A stretch of DNA of 30,210 bases, from the NCBI GenBank assembly GCA_965373045.1, contig CBDVEQ010000008.1, forward strand, positions 1-30,210. The letters are read 5' to 3'. A model generated the notes under the pieces. That model did no database searches. It was not told where the DNA came from and was given only the letters and a program-made list of their open reading frames with translations. Each line of letters begins with the position of its first letter. Within the stretch, counting starts at the first letter, position 1. This document shows positions 15,579 through 22,265 of this stretch, piece by piece. A program made the position numbers and the translations under genes. This stretch comes from DAOVDI01 sp965373045. GTDB taxonomy: Bacteria; Acidobacteriota; Aminicenantia; Aminicenantales; Aminicenantaceae.

Positions 15579-16652
15579 ATGAAAAAATCACACGTTATCG
15601 TATTACTTTGTATTTTAATGTTGGTATCGCCTCTGGTTTCAGCGGTTGGATTCTCTCAGGATAATCCTCCCCAGGGGATCAAGCGGCTTCTTCTGCAGAT
15701 CGAACGGATCACCCGCGGGATGGAAGGAAAAGTCGGCCTGGCCGCCACCCATATAGAGTCGGGAGAAAATATTGCCCTCAATAGCGATGAGTTTTTTCCC
15801 ATGGCCTCGGTCTTCAAGGTGCCTATTTTTGTCGATCTGATGGCTCGTGTATTAGAAGGCGAATTTTCGTTGGAGGATGAAATCCACATTCAAAAAACCG
15901 ACCAGCACCTGGGAAGCGGGATGCTTGCGACTTTGGATGCCCCGGGGATAACCTTGTCTCTCCGCAATCTGGCCAACATGATGATGATGATCAGTGATAA
16001 TTCCGCGACAGATATCTTGTTCAACAAACTGGGACCTGATAACATCAATGCCAGACTTAAATCATTTGGGATCGAAGGTATTACGCTTAACCGCTCGTGT
16101 CAGCATTTGATTATGGACGCTATTGGGCTCGATTTTGAAGCGCATAAAGGCAAAACCCGGGACGAAGTGATTGCTTCTTACCGCCAGAAGCTGAGAAAAA
16201 ATCCTGATTTGGGAAAGCAGGCCCAGAAAGAATTCAGTACGATCTTGCTGGATCAAAGCACTCCTGAAGCCATGACCAGTCTTTTGGAGAAAATTTTCAC
16301 CCGAAAAATTCTGGATAAAAAAAGTTGTGATTTTATTATCGATGTTATGCTCAAATGTGACACAGGCAGGGGACGAATCAAGGGCGAACTCCCCCCGGGG
16401 ACCGCTGTAGCGCATAAAACCGGGACCATTGGAGGCACGGTTAATGATGTCGGGATTATTTATCTTCCCGACGGCTTGGGGCATGTGGCTGTTTCCATCT
16501 TCTTTAAAGATACGGCAAAAGGGAAAACCAAGGAAATAGAGGAAAAAATCGCTGAAATCAGCCGTTTCGTTTACGACTATTTTTACTTTACAGCACCCAC
16601 CAGCGTTTCATTAAAAAAGCCCAGTCTCAGATGTCATCAAATATTTCTCTAG
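15579..16652 (+). CDS. Exported class A beta-lactamase-like serine hydrolase
   Basis: 357 aa with a signal peptide (1-26). The penicillin-interacting fold motifs are present: S77-V-F-K80 (nucleophile Ser and Lys), S139-D140-N141, and K280-T281-G282. TTTP-like STPEAM follows the omega region as in class A enzymes. However, I see no ExxLN motif between SDN and KTG, where class A beta-lactamases keep the deacylating Glu166. That stretch is also ~60 residues longer than normal. It may therefore be a penicillin-binding or peptidase-like relative rather than an efficient beta-lactamase. The start is supported by AGGAGG and a near-consensus promoter. Its last 42 bases overlap the 3' end of K4 on the other strand. 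A 28-bp copy of part of this gene lies at 11502-11529. Confidence 0.88.
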   Translation: MKKSHVIVLLCILMLVSPLVSAVGFSQDNPPQGIKRLLLQIERITRGMEGKVGLAATHIESGENIALNSDEFFPMASVFKVPIFVDLMARVLEGEFSLEDEIHIQKTDQHLGSGMLATLDAPGITLSLRNLANMMMMISDNSATDILFNKLGPDNINARLKSFGIEGITLNRSCQHLIMDAIGLDFEAHKGKTRDEVIASYRQKLRKNPDLGKQAQKEFSTILLDQSTPEAMTSLLEKIFTRKILDKKSCDFIIDVMLKCDTGRGRIKGELPPGTAVAHKTGTIGGTVNDVGIIYLPDGLGHVAVSIFFKDTAKGKTKEIEEKIAEISRFVYDYFYFTAPTSVSLKKPSLRCHQIFL

Positions 16653-19334
16653 TGCCTCTGCTTCTCTTTCCCGGTCTAAAACACGAAGCAGAGCCGCATA
16701 CTCTTTGATTGTCCCTCTCAAATCTTCATTGTCCGGGGCATAGATCTTTTTCTCAAGAGCCAAGGCCCGTTTAAAGAAAGCCTCTGCTATATCATATCTT
16801 CTCAGGCCATAGAAATTGAGAGCACCAAGATTGTGCAGGCAGGTCGCATTGGCATTGGGATCTGCATCAGGATTTTTTTCACAGATTTCCAGCCCCCGCA
16901 GGAGATATTCTTCCGCCTGGGTATACTTGAGCCTTTTATTCAGGACATGCCCTAGACCATTTAGAGTATCCACCAGATCTATGTGTTCAGGGCCCAGCTC
17001 GTTTTCCTTGATGGCTAGAATTCGAGTGTATACCTGCTCGGCCTCGTTATATTTTTCGGTACTGGAATATAAATAACCAAGAATATCAAGGCATTTTATG
17101 ACCTGTAAATGATTCGGGCCGAAAGCTTCTTCCATGATTTCTAAGGCGCGTTTGAGAAGTTTTTCCGCATCAATATAATCTTCCATCTCAATATTGAGAA
17201 GAGCTATATTGGTAAGGAGAAATGCCACTTCGGAGTTGTCCTGGCCATAGGCTTTTTCCAAAACATTCAAAGACTGCCCATAAAAGGATTTGGATTTCTC
17301 TAAATTTCCCATTTGTTGGTAGAGAATAGCCAGGTTCATCAGACTCTGGGCAATGTCTGGATGATTATCTACTAAAGATTGCCGTCTGATATTCAAGGCC
17401 TGCTGGTAATATTTCTCCGCTTCGGTTAGATCACCTCTATAGTAAAAAAGAATGGCAATATTATTGAGACAGGTGGCAACATCGGGATGAACCGGACCCA
17501 GGCTTTTTTCCCGGATAGATAATGCTCTTCTATAAAGAGGCTCGGTTTCATCAAACCGCTGTTGTCTGAGATAGAGACTGGCCAGCCCGTTGAGGCTGGT
17601 CCCAACCTCGGGATGATCAGGACCCAAGACCGACTCTCTGATGGCTAAGGCCTGTTGATAATATTTTTCCGCCTCTTCATACCGGCCTTGAGTATAGTAA
17701 AGAACCCCCAAATCATTCAAACTCTCGGCAACCTCGGGATGATTGGATCCGAACACTTTTTCCCTGATCTCGAGGCTTCTTTTGTAGAGATGTTCCGCTT
17801 CCTTCAGTTTTACCTGCCTATAATAGATCAGGGCCAGCCCATGCAGGCTGGCAGCAATGTCCGGGTGATCAGGCGGCAGGGTTCTTTCCCTGATGTCCAG
17901 AGCTCGAACTGCGATTTGCTCGGCTTCTTTAAAATCACCGCGTTGTTCCAGCAGAAGAGAAAGGCTTGCTAAGCTCTCAGCGACCTGAGGATCATTCGCA
18001 TCAAGAAGTTCCTCACGCAATTCCAGTGCTCTGCGCAAAAGGGCATCCGCATCTGTATATAGTCCCAGCTTCATATAGACCGTGCCAATAGTATCCATCA
18101 ATCTCGCTCGGGTTAAAGGTTGTTCCTGCAGGCCCTGTTCAATTTCTTTCGCACCCTTATTGAGAATCTCTCGAGCTGTGATGGTGTTACCCCGGGCTTC
18201 GCCCGGATCTGATACTTCAAACAGATCCACTATAAATTTCACTACATTTGTGGCTTCATCGCGGGCTTGCAGGGCAAGTCTCCGCTCTTGCCGAAGATCA
18301 ATTGTGTACTTCAGACCCATAAGCACAAACACAGTTGCAACAGCGGATATGATGCCATTTCTCAAACGTTTCTTTGGCTTTTCTCTGATTTGATGCAGCC
18401 TGTCAGCCGTTTCCACGGCAGAGGGGCGGGCAGTCGGGACCAATGATTTGAGTCGATTGATCAAGGCAGTCAGGTCTGAGCTAAAACCAAAAAAAGGTTT
18501 GGTTTCGGCTTTTTTGGCTTTTTCTATAATCTCGGAAGCATCATCGGATACATCATAAGGTTCCTGGCCGGTGAAAAGTTCTTGGAGCAGAAGCCCAAAC
18601 GAATACATATCACTGGCAGCGGTAATGTTCGCTCCTCTAGCTTGTTCCGGGCTCATGTAAAGGGGCGTCCCCATAACAGTTCCATGTTTGGTTTTGAATG
18701 ATTCCGCAGGAATTTCAGGTGTGGGAGATACTATATCTTTATCCTGCGGCTTGGGAGATAAAGTGAGTGTTAGATCAGGAATATCAGGTATTTTATCCGA
18801 TAAAATCTCATAGATCATGTCTTCGCTTACGTTTTTCGACCCTGAACTTTTCTCCTCAGATTTAATAAAACTGGCCAGACCGAAATCCAAAACCTTGACT
18901 TCATTGTTCTCTGTCAACATAACATTGGAAGGTTTGAGATCCCGGTGAACCACACCCTTTTCGTGTGCGACCACAAGTACCTGGGCGATCTGCTCAGAGA
19001 TCCTCAATTTTTGCGATTTTTCAAGACCCCAGCGAATTAATTGGTGGAGGCTTTTGCCATCAATGAATTCAAGTACAAGGAAATCACTGGCTTCCCCTTC
19101 AATATAGTCGTAGATCTGACAGATGTTAGGATGTTCGAGTTGAGAAAGAATCCTCGCCTCTCTTAAGAATCGGGCTTTATCCTGGGGATCCAAGCGAGAT
19201 TTCGCACGAATTGCTTTAACTGCGACCTTTCGTTTGAGAGTATCGTCAATGCCGACATACACATCCCCCATCCCTCCGCTTCCAAGAATATCTAAAATCC
19301 GAATATGTCCTATGGTTTTTCCGACAAGTGTCAT
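16611..19334 (-). CDS. K4: transmembrane Ser/Thr kinase with kinesin-light-chain-type TPRs
   Basis: 907 aa. The kinase starts near the N-terminus (~10-315): GSGGMGDVY, Lys40, HRDLKPSN with Asp132, DFG Asp150, GTPLYMSPEQ. Between DFG (150) and GTP (222) lies an insertion of ~60 residues rich in Ser, Pro, Asp and Lys, unlike the short activation loops of K1-K3 and K5. A hydrophobic span is at ~327-340. From ~410 to the end about ten 42-residue TPRs of the kinesin-light-chain type recur (HPEVAESLNDLGVLYY, YEEAEKYYQQALAIRE). No zinc ribbon or TolB-like part is present. GAGAGG lies three bases before the ATG. The 3' end overlaps the hydrolase gene by 42 bp, convergently. Confidence 0.93.
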   Translation of the reverse strand: MTLVGKTIGHIRILDILGSGGMGDVYVGIDDTLKRKVAVKAIRAKSRLDPQDKARFLREARILSQLEHPNICQIYDYIEGEASDFLVLEFIDGKSLHQLIRWGLEKSQKLRISEQIAQVLVVAHEKGVVHRDLKPSNVMLTENNEVKVLDFGLASFIKSEEKSSGSKNVSEDMIYEILSDKIPDIPDLTLTLSPKPQDKDIVSPTPEIPAESFKTKHGTVMGTPLYMSPEQARGANITAASDMYSFGLLLQELFTGQEPYDVSDDASEIIEKAKKAETKPFFGFSSDLTALINRLKSLVPTARPSAVETADRLHQIREKPKKRLRNGIISAVATVFVLMGLKYTIDLRQERRLALQARDEATNVVKFIVDLFEVSDPGEARGNTITAREILNKGAKEIEQGLQEQPLTRARLMDTIGTVYMKLGLYTDADALLRRALELREELLDANDPQVAESLASLSLLLEQRGDFKEAEQIAVRALDIRERTLPPDHPDIAASLHGLALIYYRQVKLKEAEHLYKRSLEIREKVFGSNHPEVAESLNDLGVLYYTQGRYEEAEKYYQQALAIRESVLGPDHPEVGTSLNGLASLYLRQQRFDETEPLYRRALSIREKSLGPVHPDVATCLNNIAILFYYRGDLTEAEKYYQQALNIRRQSLVDNHPDIAQSLMNLAILYQQMGNLEKSKSFYGQSLNVLEKAYGQDNSEVAFLLTNIALLNIEMEDYIDAEKLLKRALEIMEEAFGPNHLQVIKCLDILGYLYSSTEKYNEAEQVYTRILAIKENELGPEHIDLVDTLNGLGHVLNKRLKYTQAEEYLLRGLEICEKNPDADPNANATCLHNLGALNFYGLRRYDIAEAFFKRALALEKKIYAPDNEDLRGTIKEYAALLRVLDREREAEALEKYLMTSETGLF

Positions 19335-19368
19335 AATCCTCTCGCAAATTAGACTTGAACTATCATGT

Positions 19369-19393
19369 AAAAGCCAACAAAAAGGCTTTTTTT
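19369..19393 (-). terminator. Hairpin between the small membrane protein gene and K4
   Basis: AAAAGCC (19369-19375) and GGCTTTT (19384-19390) form a 7-bp stem with an 8-nt loop. On the - strand it ends in TTTT and lies ~80 bp after the stop at 19471, so it may end that transcript before K4. On the + strand the T-run is longer (7 T), so it could work both ways. Confidence 0.5.
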
Positions 19394-19470
19394 GCCTTAT
19401 GGCTGGATGTCTATCTGAAAGATTATTACTGCTCTACACGAATATGTTTTATGTCTTTTTATTATCTTGT

Positions 19471-19740
19471 TTATCCTTCTTTGGGAGTGAATAAGAGAAC
19501 AATCTCAGTTACAACAAATCCGCCGATAAATGCCCCAAGACATGTGGCGGCAAAGACTGGAGCTGTCATGGCCCCTTTAAGAGCAAATGCGAAGTAATAA
19601 GCCAGACCACCGCCGATTCCACCAACAATTCCACAAATCAGTGAATGGAGTGGACCTGGAGCTGGACGTGGCTTAGGTTTTGGTAGCCGAGTCGCACACC
19701 ACCCGACTAAAGCCCAAAAAACAAAACTTAAAATGGTCAT
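19471..19740 (-). CDS. Small Gly-rich integral membrane protein
   Basis: 89 aa, with three predicted membrane spans: ~1-17 (ILSFVFWALVGWCATRL), ~33-52 (LICGIVGGIGGGLAYYFAFA) and ~59-83 (MTAPVFAATCLGAFIGGFVV). A short Pro/Lys-rich loop (PKPKPRPAPGP) separates the first two. The glycine-packed middle helix is like small membrane proteins of the GlsB/YeaQ kind, but I cannot assign it firmly. The start has AAGGAG seven bases before ATG and a promoter at 19821-19849. K4 lies downstream, behind a hairpin. The function is unknown. Confidence 0.75.
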   Translation of the reverse strand: MTILSFVFWALVGWCATRLPKPKPRPAPGPLHSLICGIVGGIGGGLAYYFAFALKGAMTAPVFAATCLGAFIGGFVVTEIVLLFTPKEG

Positions 19741-19820
19741 TACATCTCTCCTTGCTTAAATACTCACATGAGCTATTTATAAATATATGATTTTATATTT
19801 ATCCCCAGTAATCTTGAAAA

Positions 19821-19849
19821 GATATATCATAGAAGGAGAATGTCGTCAA
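19821..19849 (-). promoter_or_regulatory. Sigma70-type promoter of the small membrane protein gene
   Basis: On the - strand: TTGACG (19844-19849), 17-bp spacer, TATATC (19821-19826), ~80 bp before the ATG at 19740. The leader is AT-rich. Confidence 0.55.
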
Positions 19850-19875
19850 TTCCTTCGTATGGCTCGGCCAACTTC

Positions 19876-19956
19876 CTATAAAGATGCCAGTCTCGTGCGG
19901 GCGTTGTCGACTTCAGGGAGGCCGGGGTCAGCGTCCTTCCAGAGATCGAGGAATTT
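19876..19956 (-). pseudogene. Remnant of the C-terminus of a TPR protein
   Basis: On the - strand this encodes KFLDLWKDADPGLPEVDNAR followed by TRLASL and a stop. It is the typical closing helix pair of TPR proteins and TPR kinases (FL-LWKDADP--PEV-DA--RL--L). An in-frame TAG lies directly upstream, so only 26 codons remain. GC content is higher than in the flanks, consistent with former coding sequence. It is not the tail of any intact kinase in the window. Confidence 0.6.
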
Positions 19957-20003
19957 CTAGTATTATTCTAAGCCCATTTTCTGATACCATAAAAACTGTA
20001 TTC

Positions 20004-20022
20004 AAAAAAACAGATTTTCTGT
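20004..20022 (-). terminator. Intrinsic terminator of the toxin-antitoxin operon
   Basis: On the - strand: ACAGA-AAA-TCTGT followed by six T, starting three bases after the toxin stop codon. The stem is only five pairs, but position and T-run fit. Confidence 0.55.
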
Positions 20023-20024
20023 AC

Positions 20025-20873
20025 TTATTCCAGATTGCCGAGTTTTGTCAGAAAGAAATCCTTGGTCCATAGTTCAAGAGACTTCAATTCATTAGGCTTG
20101 AGAAACCTTTGGACATCATTTTTGGCTTCATCCCAATTGATCCCTATTATTTTATTTCTCAATTGGCCTAAAACCCAGAGTTTGTCAACTTGAATGTTCT
20201 GGCCGGCCCAGGGGCCTGTTTGATTCAGCCCGTTTGTGATGAAGTTATAATTGATTTTTATCTTCCGGCCGGAGTACCAGAGAAAATCGTACCAGTCGCG
20301 TCCTTTTGTATAAGTTCTGGACAGAAGGGCTTGAATTTTCCCGGCTAAAAGGCTGGATAATTTATGGGTTGTCAATGCAAAGTTCAGGGGAAAATCATAG
20401 TACTTGTTTTCGACTTCGGCTCCTTTGGGCGGATTCGTATCGATCTCCAGTTTGATTTTGATTGACTTCGGTCGGCCGTCAATTTTTTGGTAGTGTAGGT
20501 TCAAGAATTTCCCTATGGAATCTTCTTTTAAAAAAATGCTTTTAACCGGGTTTTCAAGATTTTTTCTTTCAATAATTTCGATATCATAACCAAATGCTTG
20601 GAATTCATGTTTGAGATGGTCTTGATAACGTTTGAAATTGAAGTCGGGATCCGGATGCAGTAACGCAAAATCCAAATCTTCGGAAAACCGGTTGAGGGTA
20701 TAAAATACACGCAGGCATGTTCCTCCATGGAAAGCAGCCAATTTGTAGAAATTTGTGTTGTAAAGTGCATGGAGAGCAACTTCCTGGGTGATTTCACGAA
20801 GAGCCATCTCCTCTTCCTGAAACGATTTGGCTTCATAGCCGTCGAGGCGTTCTTGAATGATTTTTATGCTCAT
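20025..20873 (-). CDS. AbiEii-family nucleotidyltransferase toxin (type IV toxin-antitoxin)
   Basis: 282 aa. The nucleotidyltransferase signature is intact: HGGTCLRVFY (49-58) followed by FSEDLDFAL (63-71) with metal-binding Asp66 and Asp68. A third acidic candidate lies in KLEID (~141-145). C-terminal helices carry LLAGKIQALLSRTYTKGRDW and YDFLWYSG (175-202), typical of the AbiEii/MenT group. Members of this family inhibit growth; some add nucleotides to tRNA ends. The start ATG shares one base with the antitoxin stop (TGATG), so translation is coupled. It is the second gene of the operon, with a terminator right after it. Confidence 0.92.
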   Translation of the reverse strand: MSIKIIQERLDGYEAKSFQEEEMALREITQEVALHALYNTNFYKLAAFHGGTCLRVFYTLNRFSEDLDFALLHPDPDFNFKRYQDHLKHEFQAFGYDIEIIERKNLENPVKSIFLKEDSIGKFLNLHYQKIDGRPKSIKIKLEIDTNPPKGAEVENKYYDFPLNFALTTHKLSSLLAGKIQALLSRTYTKGRDWYDFLWYSGRKIKINYNFITNGLNQTGPWAGQNIQVDKLWVLGQLRNKIIGINWDEAKNDVQRFLKPNELKSLELWTKDFFLTKLGNLE

Positions 20874-21502
20874 CAGCCTATCTCTTTCATCAAGCCGTCA
20901 ATAAAACGGGTGACTCTTTGGTTTAATTTTTTGTTTTTCAATTGGTTGAGGATTTCTTTATTTATTTTTTTTAGGTCTTCACGCTCTATTCTTAAGCTGG
21001 AGAGAAGAGGGGTAGCTCCCTCCCAATCCTTTTTGAGAACGAAGACCATGTCGACAAACGCTTTGGCAGGATCGGCCATTAGAAATAACGACCGGCCGGA
21101 GCTGATTCTTTTAACTCCGATATAATTGAATTTCGGCATCCTGGAATAGGAGAACACACAAAGAGGCGTCCTGAATTCTCTCGACCGGTTTTGACTGATA
21201 CTTGTCGTCGTCTGAACACCTTCAGGAATCCACCCGTGATAGGAGAGGGCGGATTCAAGACTGATGTATGAAGGGCCATAAATTGTCTGGGCCAGTTCGA
21301 AAAGATCGATGCCGTTTCTTTGATGCCTTTTTGACAGGACGTAGAGGCCTCTGCAGATGCGGGTAATGTCTCCGGAGGCTATGGCTCTTTTCACCAACCC
21401 GTAGCGGCTGTCAGATGATTTCGGCAGTATCCTCATCAATTCGGCATCTGTAAAAAAATCGTTTGGAATTTGAGTCTTGATGATTTCAATAAGTTTCGAC
21501 AT
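20873..21502 (-). CDS. AbiEi-family antitoxin / transcriptional autoregulator
   Basis: 209 aa from ATG 21502. Residues ~1-58 form a winged helix with the AbiEi-type pattern FFTDAELMRIL ... ITRICRGLYVLSKR. Residues ~75-100 contain YGPSYISLESALSYHGWIPE, the hallmark of the family, and the C-terminal domain runs to 209. AbiEi proteins repress their own operon and counter AbiEii. The frame is open to 21571, but that would place the start inside the -35 box; AGAAGG just before 21502 and the promoter at 21543-21571 favour the shorter form. The gene overlaps the toxin gene by one base. Two palindromes around its promoter are its likely binding sites. Confidence 0.9.
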   Translation of the reverse strand: MSKLIEIIKTQIPNDFFTDAELMRILPKSSDSRYGLVKRAIASGDITRICRGLYVLSKRHQRNGIDLFELAQTIYGPSYISLESALSYHGWIPEGVQTTTSISQNRSREFRTPLCVFSYSRMPKFNYIGVKRISSGRSLFLMADPAKAFVDMVFVLKKDWEGATPLLSSLRIEREDLKKINKEILNQLKNKKLNQRVTRFIDGLMKEIG

Positions 21503-21527
21503 TGCCCTTCTTAGATTTCGTTTGATC

Positions 21528-21544
21528 CTGTCATTTAGTGACAG
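21528..21544. promoter_or_regulatory. Operator 1 of the AbiE operon (promoter-proximal)
   Basis: CTGTCA-N5-TGACAG on the + strand, a 6-5-6 perfect inverted repeat. It overlaps the -10 box (21543-21548) by two bases and covers the probable transcription start, so bound protein should block initiation. Confidence 0.7.
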
Positions 21545-21571
21545 TATTTCACAAAATAGTTGGATTGTCAA
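21543..21571 (-). promoter_or_regulatory. Promoter of the AbiE toxin-antitoxin operon
   Basis: On the - strand: TTGACA (21566-21571), 17-bp spacer, AATACT (21543-21548). It lies between the two CTGTCA-N5-TGACAG palindromes. Confidence 0.7.
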
Positions 21572-21587
21572 TAGATTAATGTAAGAA

Positions 21588-21606
21588 ACTGTCAGTTTAT
21601 GACAGT
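21588..21606. promoter_or_regulatory. Operator 2 of the AbiE operon (promoter-distal)
   Basis: ACTGTCA-N5-TGACAGT, a 7-5-7 perfect inverted repeat with the same half-site as operator 1. The two centres are ~61 bp apart, close to six helical turns, which would put both sites on one DNA face. It lies just upstream of the -35 box. Confidence 0.7.
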
Positions 21607-21727
21607 ATTGCGCAGAAAGTCATGCCCAGATAATCCATCCGCTCCTGAAGCGCTTTCCGGGATGAACTGATAATGGGAGAGGGCCGTTTCCAAAGAAACA
21701 TAGGAAGGTTTGTAAATCCGGTTGGAG
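21592..21727 (-). pseudogene. Fragment of a second AbiEi-type antitoxin gene
   Basis: On the - strand the frame reads NRIYKPSYVSLETALSHYQF then IPES. It aligns with YGPSYISLESALSYHGWIPE of the intact antitoxin, but with many differences, so it is an older paralogue and not a recent copy. Recognisable homology covers about 21650-21727; beyond IPES it becomes unrelated and stops at a TGA inside operator 2. The N-terminal winged helix is missing: at 21728 the sequence turns into the 33-bp repeat. Confidence 0.65.
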
Positions 21728-21760
21728 GTGTCAAATGGGATTATTGTGCTGATTATTGGC
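21728..21760. repeat. 33-bp exact direct repeat, copy 2
   Basis: Identical to 8914-8946, the sequence at and upstream of the K1 promoter. Here it abuts the AbiEi fragment and drives no visible gene. Confidence 0.9.
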
Positions 21761-21839
21761 TTGTGGAGGAGGGGGACGTTATTGTAGATTTTTCGTTATT
21801 TCTGACAAATTTTGGTCACAGTCTTAACAATTTTATCAT

Positions 21840-21868
21840 TTGACACGTCTATTCTGATTTAATATCTT
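21840..21868 (+). promoter_or_regulatory. Sigma70-type promoter of the zinc-ribbon kinase remnant
   Basis: TTGACA (21840-21845), 17-bp spacer, TATCTT (21863-21868). The -35 is embedded in ATTTGACAC as in K1 and K2. The GTG start at 21895 follows with a leader of ~20 nt. Confidence 0.65.
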
Positions 21869-21894
21869 TGAATTGCACAAGAGAAGGGAAAGAT

Positions 21895-22224
21895 GTGTCG
21901 ATAGAATGCCCGAAGTGTCAAACCAATAATCCTGATAATGTAAAATTCTGTGGTGAATGTGGGACTCCTCTAGAAGCTGAGGTTATCCACACTAAGACCT
22001 TAGAAACTCCCAAAGAAAAACTCACCACAGGCACAGATCCCGGATTTTGGAGTGCTTTGGGCTATGCGCAGCTGGGGGAAGGGGATAAAGTCTTTGAGCA
22101 TCTGGAAAGAGCCTATGAAAATCATGACTTTAATTTGGTATTCATTAAAGCCTGGTCAGGCCTTGAAGAATACTATTCCGACCCGCGTTTTAAGGCGCTG
22201 CTCAAGAAGATGGGCCTGGATTAG
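21895..22224 (+). CDS. Zinc-ribbon/TPR protein: kinase gene with its kinase domain deleted in frame
   Basis: 109 aa from GTG 21895, with GAAGGG six bases upstream. Residues 1-45 are a zinc ribbon (C5, C8, C19, C22) and linker nearly identical to K1: ECPKCQTNNPDNVKFCGEC and VIHTKTLETPKEKLTTG. In K1 the kinase domain starts six residues later; here the chain continues GTDPGFWSALGYAQLGEGDK and ends in DPRFKALLKKMGLD, the usual tail of TPR/TolB-like kinases. So kinase, membrane and most TPR parts (roughly 700-800 codons) are absent, yet the frame, promoter and ribosome site are intact. It is either a decayed kinase or a small regulator able to bind the partner of the zinc ribbon. An in-frame TTG at 21868 overlaps the -10 box and is rejected. 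Confidence 0.75.
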   Translation: MSIECPKCQTNNPDNVKFCGECGTPLEAEVIHTKTLETPKEKLTTGTDPGFWSALGYAQLGEGDKVFEHLERAYENHDFNLVFIKAWSGLEEYYSDPRFKALLKKMGLD

Positions 22225-22265
22225 CCGGAAAGTCCGCCAAAAAAGATCGACCGCTTGCAATTTTG

